Shown piece after piece: positions 26,170 to 36,976 of a stretch of DNA of 64,000 nt. The stretch is from Nyssa sinensis. Its lineage: Eukaryota > Streptophyta > Magnoliopsida > Cornales > Nyssaceae. The position numbers and the translations under genes are program-made. Position 1 is the stretch's first letter; every line of letters starts with the position of its first letter. The DNA lies in assembly GCA_008638375.1 (NCBI GenBank), contig CM018048.1, positions 53,168,347 through 53,232,346 on the forward strand. Direction: 5' to 3'. The notes beneath the pieces are model-generated. The model saw only the letters and a list, made by a program, of their open reading frames with translations. It was not told where the DNA came from and did no database searches.

Positions 26170-27010
26170 TTGAAAGCTTAACACTTTGTTTGAATTGCGA
26201 GATTTGAAAAGAAATGAGAAGAAGAGGAAACAAGAGAAATGTTATTTTGTATTTGGTTTAAAATTAAGGAAGAAAAAAATGAGGAAGAGAAGAAGAGAGG
26301 TCTCTTAATTCTTGTTTTATTTAATTTGCTCTCTTATAAAAAATATACAGAGATAGAAAAAAAAGAAAGTCTTTAATGAAATTTTTATAATACTAATTTT
26401 AATTTTAAAATTATAAAAAAAAAATAAAATAAAAAAGACACCTATAGCATATGATATAATAGTAAAAAAATATATATAATTTTTGAATAAATCACAGTAA
26501 CCTCTTTTGAAACTTATGATAATTAAACTAACATTCCTACTTTACATGAAAATATACATATAACTCTTTTTGTCATTTTTTTTTCAAAATGATAAAATTA
26601 TTATTTTTATTTATTTATTTTCATACTTTTTAAATTTTAACCAATTTTTTTACTTTTTAAAATATTTTTTATTTAAAAATAAATTTAAAAAAAATAAATT
26701 ATTTTTATTTTATATTAAAATAAATTTAAGATTTTTACTCATATATTTTTAAGTAAAATAGAAAACTTAGTATAATTTTAAAAATTTAATACAATTGTCA
26801 TAAATTTTAAAAAATGTCTATGTAATTTATTCATATTTTTTATTTTAATTTTTTTTTATATTATTTTCACAAGCAAGATTAAACTTTCTTTTTTCTCTTA
26901 TTTGTTATTTAAATTATTATTCAAGAAAAAATTACATTCCATTCCCCTCTCTCCTAGTCTAACTGATGTTATCATTTTATCAACTTCTCTTTCCATTCAT
27001 CCAAGCATAG
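26170..27010. mobile_element. possible AT-rich MITE-like element
   Basis: Starts ACACTTTGTTTGAATTG and ends near CATCCAAGCATAGCATAGTG. The ends form a weak inverted pair like the element at 28.25-28.75 kb. The interior is purine-rich at the left, very AT-rich in the middle and pyrimidine-rich at the right, giving a long imperfect hairpin. Boundaries are uncertain. Confidence 0.35.
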
Positions 27011-27029
27011 CATAGTGTAAGAGTATCAG

Positions 27030-27690
27030 AATGCAAAATTACCGAAGATCACCTGGCTCGACGACGTCGTCGGATTCGAAATCGAGCCGAACCTCCAAGT
27101 CAAAGAGCCTGTTAACTATCGGAGGTGGAGAGTTTTGGTGAGCACCGGGCACCAGAGAGAGCCACTGAATGGGGGAGCAACGCGCAGGGTTTTCGGGTGT
27201 TCCAAAGGGTTTATGAGTGGCAGTGGAAATGAATGTGACTCAGAGTGGACTCGTTTATGTTGAGACGAGTGAAATCGATGAGTGGAAAGATCCGGAATGT
27301 TTGGACGCTTGCATATACTATTCCTAGCCAGAGATGGGTTTGTCAAAGTGAAGGACAGAAGTACCCATTGGTTTCACTGAAATAACAGGATTACCCCTGA
27401 CTGGTACCGTTGTAGACATTTGAACTGTAGGGTAGGTAGGTATGTCGCCCCCCGCATATTCGTTGAATTGTTCTAGCCATCGGTTATTTCAATTACCAAA
27501 ATGTCCCGATCTACGACACTGACGGAGATATGATGGCGTCGAAATTATGGAGATTGTCTATGGCTAAATCGGTCAACTAATAATTGAGTCATTCAAGGTC
27601 AGTATAAACTGCCGTTGTAGCTACAGCAGAGAGAGAGTAGTTGAAATTTCTTAATGTCTGCAGCTTCATGCTTTCCCAGATGAGGTAATT
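27030..27690. other. GC-richer unassigned island, possible relic gene start
   Basis: This stretch is markedly richer in CG words (ACGACGTCGTCG near 27060) than the flanks. On the plus strand ATG at 27031 opens a 36-codon serine-rich frame; the minus strand has a 76-codon frame at 27116-27346. Neither is recognisable. Near 27655 a short frame ends at an exon-like AGATGAG/GTAATT border. It may be a 5' region of a non-coding transcript or a decayed gene. Confidence 0.3.
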
Positions 27691-27950
27691 CGAATGCGCT
27701 CTCTTTTCTTAATATTTGTCGTATGACGATGCGTAATTTCTTTGATATTTAATGCTGTTCATTCTTTTAATTCTTATTGTCCAGTCAATCCTCTGTTTGG
27801 TTGCGGAGAAATTTTTAGGAAAGGAAAGGGAAATAGTTGTCTGTGTTTGTAAGTTTTGATGTTGTGGTCTCTTTCGCGCTTTTTTGAGTAAGAAGAAAAG
27901 TATTTTAACAAATATTGTTTTTTGTTTCAAATTTTGCATGTCACTTATGT

Positions 27951-30172
27951 CTTAGCCTTGTGATGTTGAATTATTTCTTGATGGTCTTGCTCGTTTAGCT
28001 GAAGTTTTGAGGTTAATTATATTACTTTGCTCATTTCCTCCCCCTGCAAAGGGCAATGTTGAAGCATAGTATTGATGGTCTTGCTTATTTTGCTAAAGTT
28101 TTGAGGTTAATCATCCTCCTTTGCCCAGTTAGTCATACTCCGCCTGTTTCCTCCTCCTGCAACTGTGCCCCAGTATTCCAATACTAATCTTATGTGTCAC
28201 ATTTCAAGTTCCATCGTGTTTGACCAGATATATCGACTCTTTACACTATGTTTGGATGGAATTACACTATGTTTGAATGGAAGGAATTGGAAAAAAAGGG
28301 AAGGGAAGGACAAGGAAGGAGAGCTTATTTTATGTTTGTTTTAAAAATTAGGAAGGAAAGGGAGGGAAAGGAAAGGGGAGGGGGGGAGAGCTTAACCTTC
28401 ATTTAAGCAATTTTGTTATCCCTTCAAAAGTGGGACGAAATGGAGGGAAATGAAAGAAGAATTTAATGAGTTTTTAATAATACCAATATTACTCTTAAAG
28501 CTAAAATAAAAATGACACTTCTATCTTAGGGCATTCAAATACACATCCAAATCCTTTCATTTCCTTTCTCTCCTTTATTATTCTCAAACAAGATGAAAGG
28601 ATTATATTAGTCTTTCCTCTCCTTTGCTTTCATTAGTTATCCAAACATAAAGGAGTGATTACCCTTTCCTCTCCTCTCCTTTCCTTTCCTTCATAACTAA
28701 TACTCTCCTCTCCTTTCTTTTCCCTCTTACTTATCCAAACGAACTGTTAGTGATAACTAAAAGTTGTAGATACTAGTTTTAATATATTCATGAGGTCGAT
28801 GATTTTGGTGATTTGGGAAGTTATATGAGTATGCTGAAGCTTATAGGAATTCTTCATCACTTATTCTCACTATAGTGAAACTGACAATGTGAACTGATGC
28901 GAAGGCAAATATCGCTTTCCCCCAACTTATTGATGTGGAACATATATATGCTTGTGTTCTTGAGCATAAGAGAAATATGTCATCCCTTTCACTTCTAACA
29001 AATTCTTGCATGCACATTGGCCTTTTTTTTTTCCTTTTCATACTGCAATCATAGATAGGGACCATATCTTGGTGCAAAGGCAAAATGCTCGAATCTCCAT
29101 GCATGAGAATGCAGGTTTGAGTCCTAGAGCATCACTCTGTGCAAATAATGTCAAAGGTTAGGTTTGTATTCATTTAACCCCAACACCCCACATTTGCAGG
29201 ACCAACTCTTAGCCTTTTAGTTTTAGTCATACATATGCACGTCCAAGTATGTGGACTGTTCTATCCTGGGTAAAATTGATAAAATTAGTCCCAATTTGCG
29301 CTTTGAGATGGACCACTGACTTTTTCCTAGCATATTAATCCATCCCATTAGTCTCCATGCTGCTTTTTTTTTTAAAATGAAATATATAAAATTGTTTAAC
29401 AAACCACGAGCTAGGAATTTTTCTTTTGTTTTTGCAGTGAATTTAATATTGTACACTGTGGGCCAGCTGTGGAATTTCTGCCTGTGTACCTTACTCTTGC
29501 ATAATCAGCGACTACCTTTGCCTTGGCTTTTTCATGGCACTTTGAGTTGATGAGATCAGGGACTAACAAGCCAATTTGATACATTCAAAATTTCCATATT
29601 CGTTTTTATCCAAGTTGTATTGGATACTAGCTCATCTTTCCAGCTGACCTAAATTTCATTAGTTTTTCTTCTTTTTCATTAGGCGTTTTCTACTAGTAGT
29701 TACTAATACATCATCTTCCTAGCTTTAATTTGCCCAATAACACTTCAATGATACTTCTGCAACTGCTGCTTGCCTGCTTCTACTTTGTCTTTGTGCTTAA
29801 TATTATATCCCCTCAAACCTTAACTCTGATTTGTTTTTCTTCTTTTTCATCATCCCTCAACTTTCCATTTCTCATTTTTTTGTCTCTTGCTACAGCCAGA
29901 AACAGACTTGATCCCTTGACCTATCATATAGAAGCACCACAGTGGTACCATTTGCCTGTAAAGGCTAGAGATCTTCCCAGTTATTTATGCATGTGCTTTC
30001 CTCCAGCAGTTTCATTTCCATTTTTCATTTATCAACTTATCTCATTTTGTTATTCAAATTTCGTATCAAAATGGCCAACCTTTTGGTTCCTCTTATAAGA
30101 CTGAAAAGGTTGGCTTTCAAGGTTGAAGGATTTTTTTTTTTTCCCGAGTTCATGGTTACCTTTTTGTACACT
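27951..30172. repeat. tandem segmental duplication, copy 1
   Basis: Starts CTTAGCCTTGTGATG and ends GTTACCTTTTTGTACACT. It matches the next block (30173 to about 32055) in order along its length, for example around CTTCTAACAAA, CTAGCATA-TAAT-CATC, AACAAGCCAATTT and TTTCCATTTCTCAT. It holds a short internal duplication near 27985-28170 and an insertion at about 28250-28748. No gene is recognised; the 122-codon frame inside is low in complexity. Confidence 0.8.
28250..28748. mobile_element. MITE-like insertion in duplication copy 1
   Basis: About 0.5 kb absent from the matching place in copy 2. The ends are inverted around GTTTGGAT (ACACTATGTTTGGATGG at the left; TTATCCAAACGAAC at the right). 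The left half is purine-rich and the right half pyrimidine-rich, so it can fold into a long hairpin. It must have inserted after the segmental duplication. Confidence 0.55.
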
Positions 30173-32055
30173 CTTAGCCTTGTGATGCTAAATTGTCGTA
30201 TTAGAGTTATTGCTCTTTTATCTGAAATCTTGACGTCAATCATATCCCTTGACTTGCTTTCCTGTTTACTCCCACTGCAACTATGTCTCAGTATCCTAAA
30301 AGACTAAAACCAATCTTATGTCTCTTAAACATTTGACATTTGAAGTTCCATAATTTTTTAGCATATATATTGTCTCAGTAGATGCTTGATTCGTACATCC
30401 ACGACGTTGATGATGATGTCGGTGATATTATATTGTTAGGTCCTGTCATTGTTTATAAAATTTGTATGCACATGGCAAAACTTATAGGTAGTGAGCTCAA
30501 AAATACACCCCCCCCCCCCCCTGCTTCCTAGAATCTTTAACAGTTTTGCCTGTTGTCCAGAACAAAAGGGAACGTGTCATCCTTCAAGCTTCTAACAAAA
30601 TTTTGGCACAAATTATCTGTTTTTTCTTCTTTTCAAGAACCTAAACTATGATCAACTTAGTCCCTAATTGCTCGTTCAAATGAACAACTGAACTTTCTAG
30701 CATAATAATTCATCTGTTAGTTGTCATGCTCCATTTTATGAAGTTCTTGAAATACCATAAGATTGTACAACAAACCATGAAACATGAATTTATCTTCTTC
30801 TTTTTAATTTTTAAATTTTTTGTTATGGGGTTAAAAACCTTAGGCTTGTTATGGATCTTCTACCATGTACTCTTCAGCAAAGTAGTAATCCAATTTCATC
30901 AGTAGGACCTCCACATTGGGTATTTCACACCAGTTTGAGTTGATTGAATTCAACAACAAACAAGCCAATTTAACGTATTTGGAATGTTCACATTCCTTTT
31001 TTTTTTTTCTCTCACTTGTGATTGGATATGAGCTTACCTTTTCTAGCACACCGACTATTTTTCACTTCTTTCTCATAGGTCTTTTCTACTGATGTTACTT
31101 ATCTTCTTCTTAGCTTAATTTTTCCCATCATACCTTATTGACACAGACAGCACTGCTACAACTGCTGCTGCATTGCATTCGATGCTCAAAATATTATTTC
31201 ATAAAACTTCAACTTTCATCTGTTTTGTTTTCTCTTTCACAAGGAGTAAACTTTCCATTTCTCATTTTCTTTCTTTTCCTAGAGCCAGATAGAGTATTTT
31301 TTTTTTATTTTTGGGTATGTCGAGAGCATAGTTGCCAGTGTGGGAAGCTGAAGAGGGAAACGACAAGGGAAATGGAAACATGAAACTCGGTTCAAGAATA
31401 CCATGGAAAATGGGAAGTGATTTTATAATATAAAATTGATTTGAAAATTTGTTAAGAAAAATCTATATAAAATTATTTATTAAAAGAAAAACCAATATAA
31501 AAAATGCATCAAAATAAAGGGAAAAGGGAAAAATAAAAGAAAAAATAATGAGAAGCAAGTTTCCGAAAAGTTTCCCAACATTTATTAGGAAATTCTAGAA
31601 AGTTTACTGCAAAATTTTTCCTAATTTTTTTTAGAAGTTCTGTCCTGGTTTTCAAAACACGTCTCCAGGGAAATAGGTTTCCACCCTCAAAACAAGTTTC
31701 CAATCAACTATGAGATAGAGATTTGATCCGTTGATATATAATTATATATCATATAGGAGCATAGCGAGGGCACCACTCACCTAGAAGCGCAAGAGATCTT
31801 TTGAAGGTGAGGCCACTACTCACCACCTAGAAAGGCAAGAGATCTTTTGAAGGTTTTTCTGGTTGTGTTTTTCCTCCGCAGTTTCTTTTCCAAGTTTTTG
31901 AGTATTGCTTATCTCATTTTTCCATTCAAAATTCATATAGAATTGGCCCACCTTTTTTTTTAATTTTTGTTTCCTTTTCTTAGGCCAAATAGGTGGCCTG
32001 CAAGGTTGAAGACTACTACTTCCTAGTTCAAAGTTACCTAGTGCACACTATTCTG
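30173..32055. repeat. tandem segmental duplication, copy 2
   Basis: Starts CTTAGCCTTGTGATGCTAA and ends near GTTACCTAGTGCACACT, in parallel with copy 1. Its length without copy 1's insertion is comparable (about 1.9 against 1.7 kb). The two copies differ by many substitutions and small indels, so the duplication is old. Confidence 0.78.
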
Positions 32056-34210
32056 TATAATTAGCCAACATCCAATTATAAAACACTGCATCAAAAAATT
32101 ATCCTAAGAGATATTAGCAAAATACCGTTATTATACATTTGATCCTAGAAGATAATAGAAACATTACAGTCCTAAAGTTACTGTTATTATACAATAGCCC
32201 TTCCACACTGGAACTAATATCACAATTTCTGGAATTCAGGGGCTTGAAATATGTATTCTACACTTGTTTATTGCCCTGCTTTATATTATCTGTGTCCTTT
32301 GATCTACCATCCTTTTGTGGTTATACTTGCTTATTTTGTAGGCATTCTGATTTTTAACCTAGAAAGATCCTTTGATGAGTTAAAATTGTTAATCAAAGGC
32401 CCAAGGACCACTTACCTATCAAAAAATTAAAAAAAATTAATCGAAGGCAGAAGTGAGGTTCAATCTACTGTTTTAGAGTCTGAATGCTTTATCATTGACA
32501 AGTTGTTTTCTTTTTACCCTGAAGTTTTATCATTAAGTTTTTGTCTTCACTTCTCATTTTTGTTTGTTTTAATTTAGAAGAACTTGTAAGGATATGTTAC
32601 CTTTTTTTTAATCAGTTGTAAGGATATGTTACCTTATCCGGACCCATTAGAAAAAATCACTTGTGGCTGTTTGGAAAGCACATTCTTGTGGAGAGAATAG
32701 GTGGGGTTGCACATCTTTGGTGACTTCCACGTGCATGGCTATTGGTTAGGTCTTAAGAGCTGAAGTTTAGGTGGTACTATTAAATTCTTAGGAAGGGATG
32801 GGCATTTAGAATTAAGATGTGATGCCTCATGAGTCATGACTGGCTTTGATTGAGAGCCGAACATAATTGAGGCATCTTTTTATCTCCATGAGTAAGCGAG
32901 AAACATTGCTTTTCACATGTATAACGTGGATTCTTCATCTGAAAACTGCTGTTTCTAATATTGAAATTAAAATGATGAACTTGCTTTTTGCCTTGCAATG
33001 ACTGTTCTTAGAATCATAAACTCTAAAACCATTGAGCTGATTGTAGAACTTGAGAATCAAGATGGAGGTTATCGGTATCAAATTCAGCATTTTTGTTGGA
33101 TAAGTGGAATTAGTTCATAGGCACAGGACCACTTATAAGTTGGGGTCATCGAAGTGTTTATTAAATAAACATAATTGGATGATAATAGGAGAACATATTT
33201 GATCTTAGTTGCAGTGTCGGAGGTAGGAGTCACAAGGAAATGGTTGGAATGTAAGAGAGTATTGTAGATGGCATAGGAGTAAAGAAAAGGCGGTCCTGGT
33301 GCAAGCGTTACAGGCGTTGGCGTGAGCAGTGGCTGTTTCTGTATTACGAAACTCATTTAATTCAATCTACTTGAAGCCTGCCACTTGTCTTTTTATTGGG
33401 ACGGGTTTGGAGAAAGCTCTTTAAACTCCAGTAGGATTTGGGCAGTTTTAGGGTGAAGACACCCAAACATTGATTTTATACATGACATAATTAAATAGTT
33501 AATATTTATAATGAAATCTTTTAATCTTGTAATTAAAATTCATGTAATTTTGATAGATGTGTGTGTAAAATAAAATAATATATTTTTAATTCTTTATTAA
33601 TACTTATATTTTTTATTTTGACACGTAATACCTTATTTGAAATATGTTAGTTGCAATTATTTTAATAATTAAGATAAAGGCCTATCCAATTTTCATCCTA
33701 TTGTCGCCCTTGTTCGTAATTTTATCAAATGTAAGATGCTATAAACCCTTTTCATTTTATTGTTGTCATCTTTTATATCACATTGAAGCAATAGCTAAGA
33801 TGATGTTAAAGTGCATACTAAAAAAAAGGGATAAATTACCGATAAAAAAAAAAAAGGGATAAATTACCCTATCAATTTCTTTGATAAAAAATTATAGGGA
33901 GAAGATTGATGTTAATAAAATAATATAAATTTATTATTTTACTCTTATGAATAATTATATTTACTTTCCAATGATCTTTAAAAGAATAGAGAATAATATA
34001 TAAGAATATTCTTAATCATATAGAAAAAATTTAGTTAAAATTTTAATATTGTACATATTTTGTATGAAAAGAAGAATTTATATATTATCTGTATAATAAA
34101 TGCAAAATAAGTATAATTTTACAAACATAAAAAAGTTTATGTAATTGTCAAATAATGCAGAACAAATAAGTATAATTATTTCTAATGAATGGATCTCCCT
34201 GAGTTGTCCA
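32056..34210. other. gene-free intergenic DNA
   Basis: No gene recognised. A short fragment near 32398-32425 (AGGACCACTTACCTATCAAAA) matches the reverse complement of a repeat near 54223, typical of LINE 3' ends. Confidence 0.55.
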
Positions 34211-34428
34211 TAGGAATGGTAACAGAACAAGTTTGGAGCGGGACGGTCATTTTTTAACTTCAATTCCGTTTATGTTCTTCGCTTTCGTTTTCGTCCCGTC
34301 TTGTTTAGAGGTTTATTTCTATTTCCGTTTATATTTTTTGACTCCATACTGTCCCGTCGATCTTATTTATGAATTCTTGATACCTGTTTTATTAAAAATA
34401 GAACAAAACGAAATAAATTGCCATCCTA
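34211..34428. mobile_element. MITE with 7-9 bp target duplication upstream of the reticulon gene
   Basis: The left end TAGGAATGGTAAC and the reverse complement of the right end TAGGATGGCAATT are near-matching inverted repeats. TTGTCCA(TA) is directly repeated at 34204 and 34429 as a target-site duplication. About 218 bp with no coding frame. It sits about 330 bp upstream of the reticulon TATA box. A related sequence lies near 38040-38190. Confidence 0.7.
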
Positions 34429-34754
34429 TTGTCCATATTGGCTACTGAAATTCAATTTCTTAAGAGCTAAGTCTTTCCAGATAGTCATACTAAATGTATG
34501 ACTAACCTATACACGTAAATATATATATATATATATATGTATATGTATTGCAGAGTACACAGTATGCTTCCAAGTTCCAAGTCCCATAGATAGGTTTCGT
34601 GTAACTCCGAAGCAAGGGGCTCGGCTAATTAATACTAGCTCTGTAGCTCAACTTCATTTTCCGGTTCGGTCTCATTTCAACGGCTGAGATTGAATCTAGC
34701 ACGTCACACCTAAATGGCCCAAATAAATTCAGACTGAGCTGTTACAAAACCCTG

Positions 34755-34761
34755 TATATAG
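34755..34761 (+). promoter_or_regulatory. probable TATA box of the reticulon gene
   Basis: TATATAG in CCCTGTATATAGACC lies about 120 bp upstream of the start codon. A leader rich in GAGCGAGCG follows. The position fits a short 5' UTR. Confidence 0.6.
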
Positions 34762-34831
34762 ACCCCGAGAGAGCGAGCGTGAGAAATTGTGTCCCTGTCA
34801 GTTTCACTCGGTTTTTAAACCAGCATTTGGG

Positions 34832-34840
34832 TTAGGGTTT
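34832..34840 (+). promoter_or_regulatory. telo-box-like motif in the reticulon leader
   Basis: TTAGGGTTT is the plant telo-box in reverse orientation, common near the starts of growth-related genes. Its function here is inferred only from the motif. Confidence 0.4.
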
Positions 34841-34874
34841 GGATCGAAGAGGCTTCTTTGAGTGGGATTAAGAA

Positions 34875-36976
34875 ATGGCCGATCACGAGGAGTCGAAGAT
34901 TGAGTCCGTGATGGAGAAGATAACCGAGAAGCTTCACGGTGACAATTCGTCGTCGTCCTCAGATTCGGACGACGAGAAATCGTCGTTCAATTCGAAGATT
35001 ATCGGCTCTTTGGAAGGGAAAAGCCTGTTCACAAGGTTTTCGGTGGTGGCAAACGTATGTTTGTAATCCAAGTCCTTTTTATCAGTTTATTTTTCCTTCA
35101 TTTCAATTTCCTACCTAGCATGAAAATTGGAACCTAGAAACTTTTGTTTAACCCTAGTTGTTTATGTTTCTTATTTATTTGTTTTGTTTTAGATGGAAAC
35201 GTTTGTCAATCATCGAAAAGTTTCTTCCCCTCTCGATATACAATGGATACATGCGTGCATATAGATTTATGCGTCTGTAATTATGTGTGTGTATCCACAC
35301 ATATTTGAATTTATGCTCATAACTGTTTTTGCATCAAATATGATGAAATTAGTGTTTTACGTTGTACTGAACCATATTAGTAAAAGTGTCTCGTGCTTCT
35401 ATTTTTTAGTTTTTAATTTTTTAGTTCTTGTGTGATGTGTGGTGTGTTTGGATCTAGATCTGATTGGATATGGAACGGACTTATCAATTGATTAATTGAT
35501 GTTTTAGGAGATTAAAAGTCATTCTTTCACGATTGTTAATGGTATTGATGGGATTGGTTCCGAAAAAGTTAAACTTTTTGTTTCATAAAGTTTACTAGGG
35601 GTTTAACACCTTTTTTCCAAAGTTGCTACTAAAGTTACTAAACAATTATAAGAACACTCTGTAGTTATATTGCTTTTCTTGGTTTTAGAGTTCCTAATAT
35701 TCCATAAGAAAATTAATAAACAAGTTTGCTGCTTTTCATTTACTGGATTAACACCTTTTTTTCCAAAGTTGAAGCTAAACAATTATAAGAACACAATAAT
35801 TATTGGAGTATTCCTTTACTGGGTTTTAGAGTTCCTAATATTCCATACAAAATAATAAAAAGTTTCCTGCTTTTTGTTTTTGCTCTCTGGTTGTAAAGTA
35901 CGTGCCTATACCGTTTGGTTTGATATGTTGGTGCAGCGGCTGATGTGTTTCTGTGGAGAAACAAGAAGATATCTGCGGGATCCTTGGGTGGATCCACAGC
36001 TATCTGGGTTCTGTTTGAATTGCTTGAATACCATTTACTCAGTCTAGTCTGTCATGGTTTGATACTTGTCCTAGCTATATTGTTTTTGTGGTCCAACGCC
36101 ACCACCTTCATCAACAAGTAAGCCATTTGTATTGTTGTCAAATCATCCGCTTCTTCTGTTCATTGTTTATTTGATTCTTTACTAGGGTTCTTCAATTTTA
36201 GGTCTCCACCGCATATCCCAGAAGTTTATATTCCAGAGGAACCAGTTCTGCAGTTTGCCACTGCCTTGAGGATTGAAATCAATAGGGCATTTGCTGTTCT
36301 GAGGGATATTGCATCTGGAAGAGATCTGAAGAAGTTTCTCTCGGTATATTCATGTCTTTCTTCTACTCTGATTGAAAAAGTGTACTTTTGTATTAAATAT
36401 TATCATTGTTAACATAAGTAATGGGTTCCCATCCCACTTCATCAGGAACCTTAATGGTGATATATTAAGTATATTAAAGGCTGCATGACAATGTTTTCGA
36501 TATGCATGTTTTGAGTTTTGCAGTTGCAAGAACTGCATTCTGTTATATCTTCCGTTTCTAAATTTCAGTTATTGGATTTTGCTTGACCATTTTTATGCTG
36601 ATGATCCTCTTATAGGTGATTGCTGGATTGTGGGTCTTGTCAATTGTAGGGAGCTGCTGCAACTTTTTGACCTTGTTCTACATTGGTAAGGCCTTTAGTG
36701 TTTATTATTGTATAAACTGAATTTTCATGTTTGGTAGATTTAACATTCCTTATCAAAGAAAATATGTTTGTTAGTTTTAACATTGTATTCATGATTTTAT
36801 GAGCAGTTTTTGTTTTGCTCCACACGGTGCCCGTGCTGTATGAGAAATATGAGGACCAGGTGGATTCCTTTGCAGAGAAGGCAATGGTTCAGTTTAAAAA
36901 GCAGTATGCAGTATTTGATGCAAAAGTTTTGAGTAAAATCCCCAGGGGGCCATTGAAAGACAAGAAGAAGGTTTAG
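34875..36976 (+). CDS. Reticulon-like protein B (RTNLB1/2/3 type; frameshift in exon 1)
   Basis: An ER membrane protein that bends tubules through two hydrophobic hairpins of the reticulon homology domain. Exons: 34875-35054, 35937-36117, 36202-36343, 36616-36685, 36807-36976. The acidic N-terminus ([20 protein letters not shown], then a serine-rich run [10 protein letters not shown]) is typical of plant RTNLB1-3. Downstream come [25 protein letters not shown] (hairpin 1), [30 protein letters not shown] (hairpin 2), [13 protein letters not shown], and a lysine-rich end KDKKKV that fits ER retention. The restored length is about 247 residues, normal for the group. One base is missing near 35000-35001, so the frame as read turns from KI into IGSLEGK instead of the conserved segment [12 protein letters not shown]. 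All splice sites are GT..AG. In Arabidopsis the syntenic locus would be At1g64090 (from memory). Confidence 0.92.

Noticed and set aside
26570..26752. Open frame of 60 codons made of F, L, I, K and N
   Set aside because: Pure AT-rich low-complexity sequence.
29730..30098. Open frame of 122 codons in the duplicated unit
   Set aside because: Phenylalanine- and serine-rich from pyrimidine tracts, and not preserved in the second copy of the unit.
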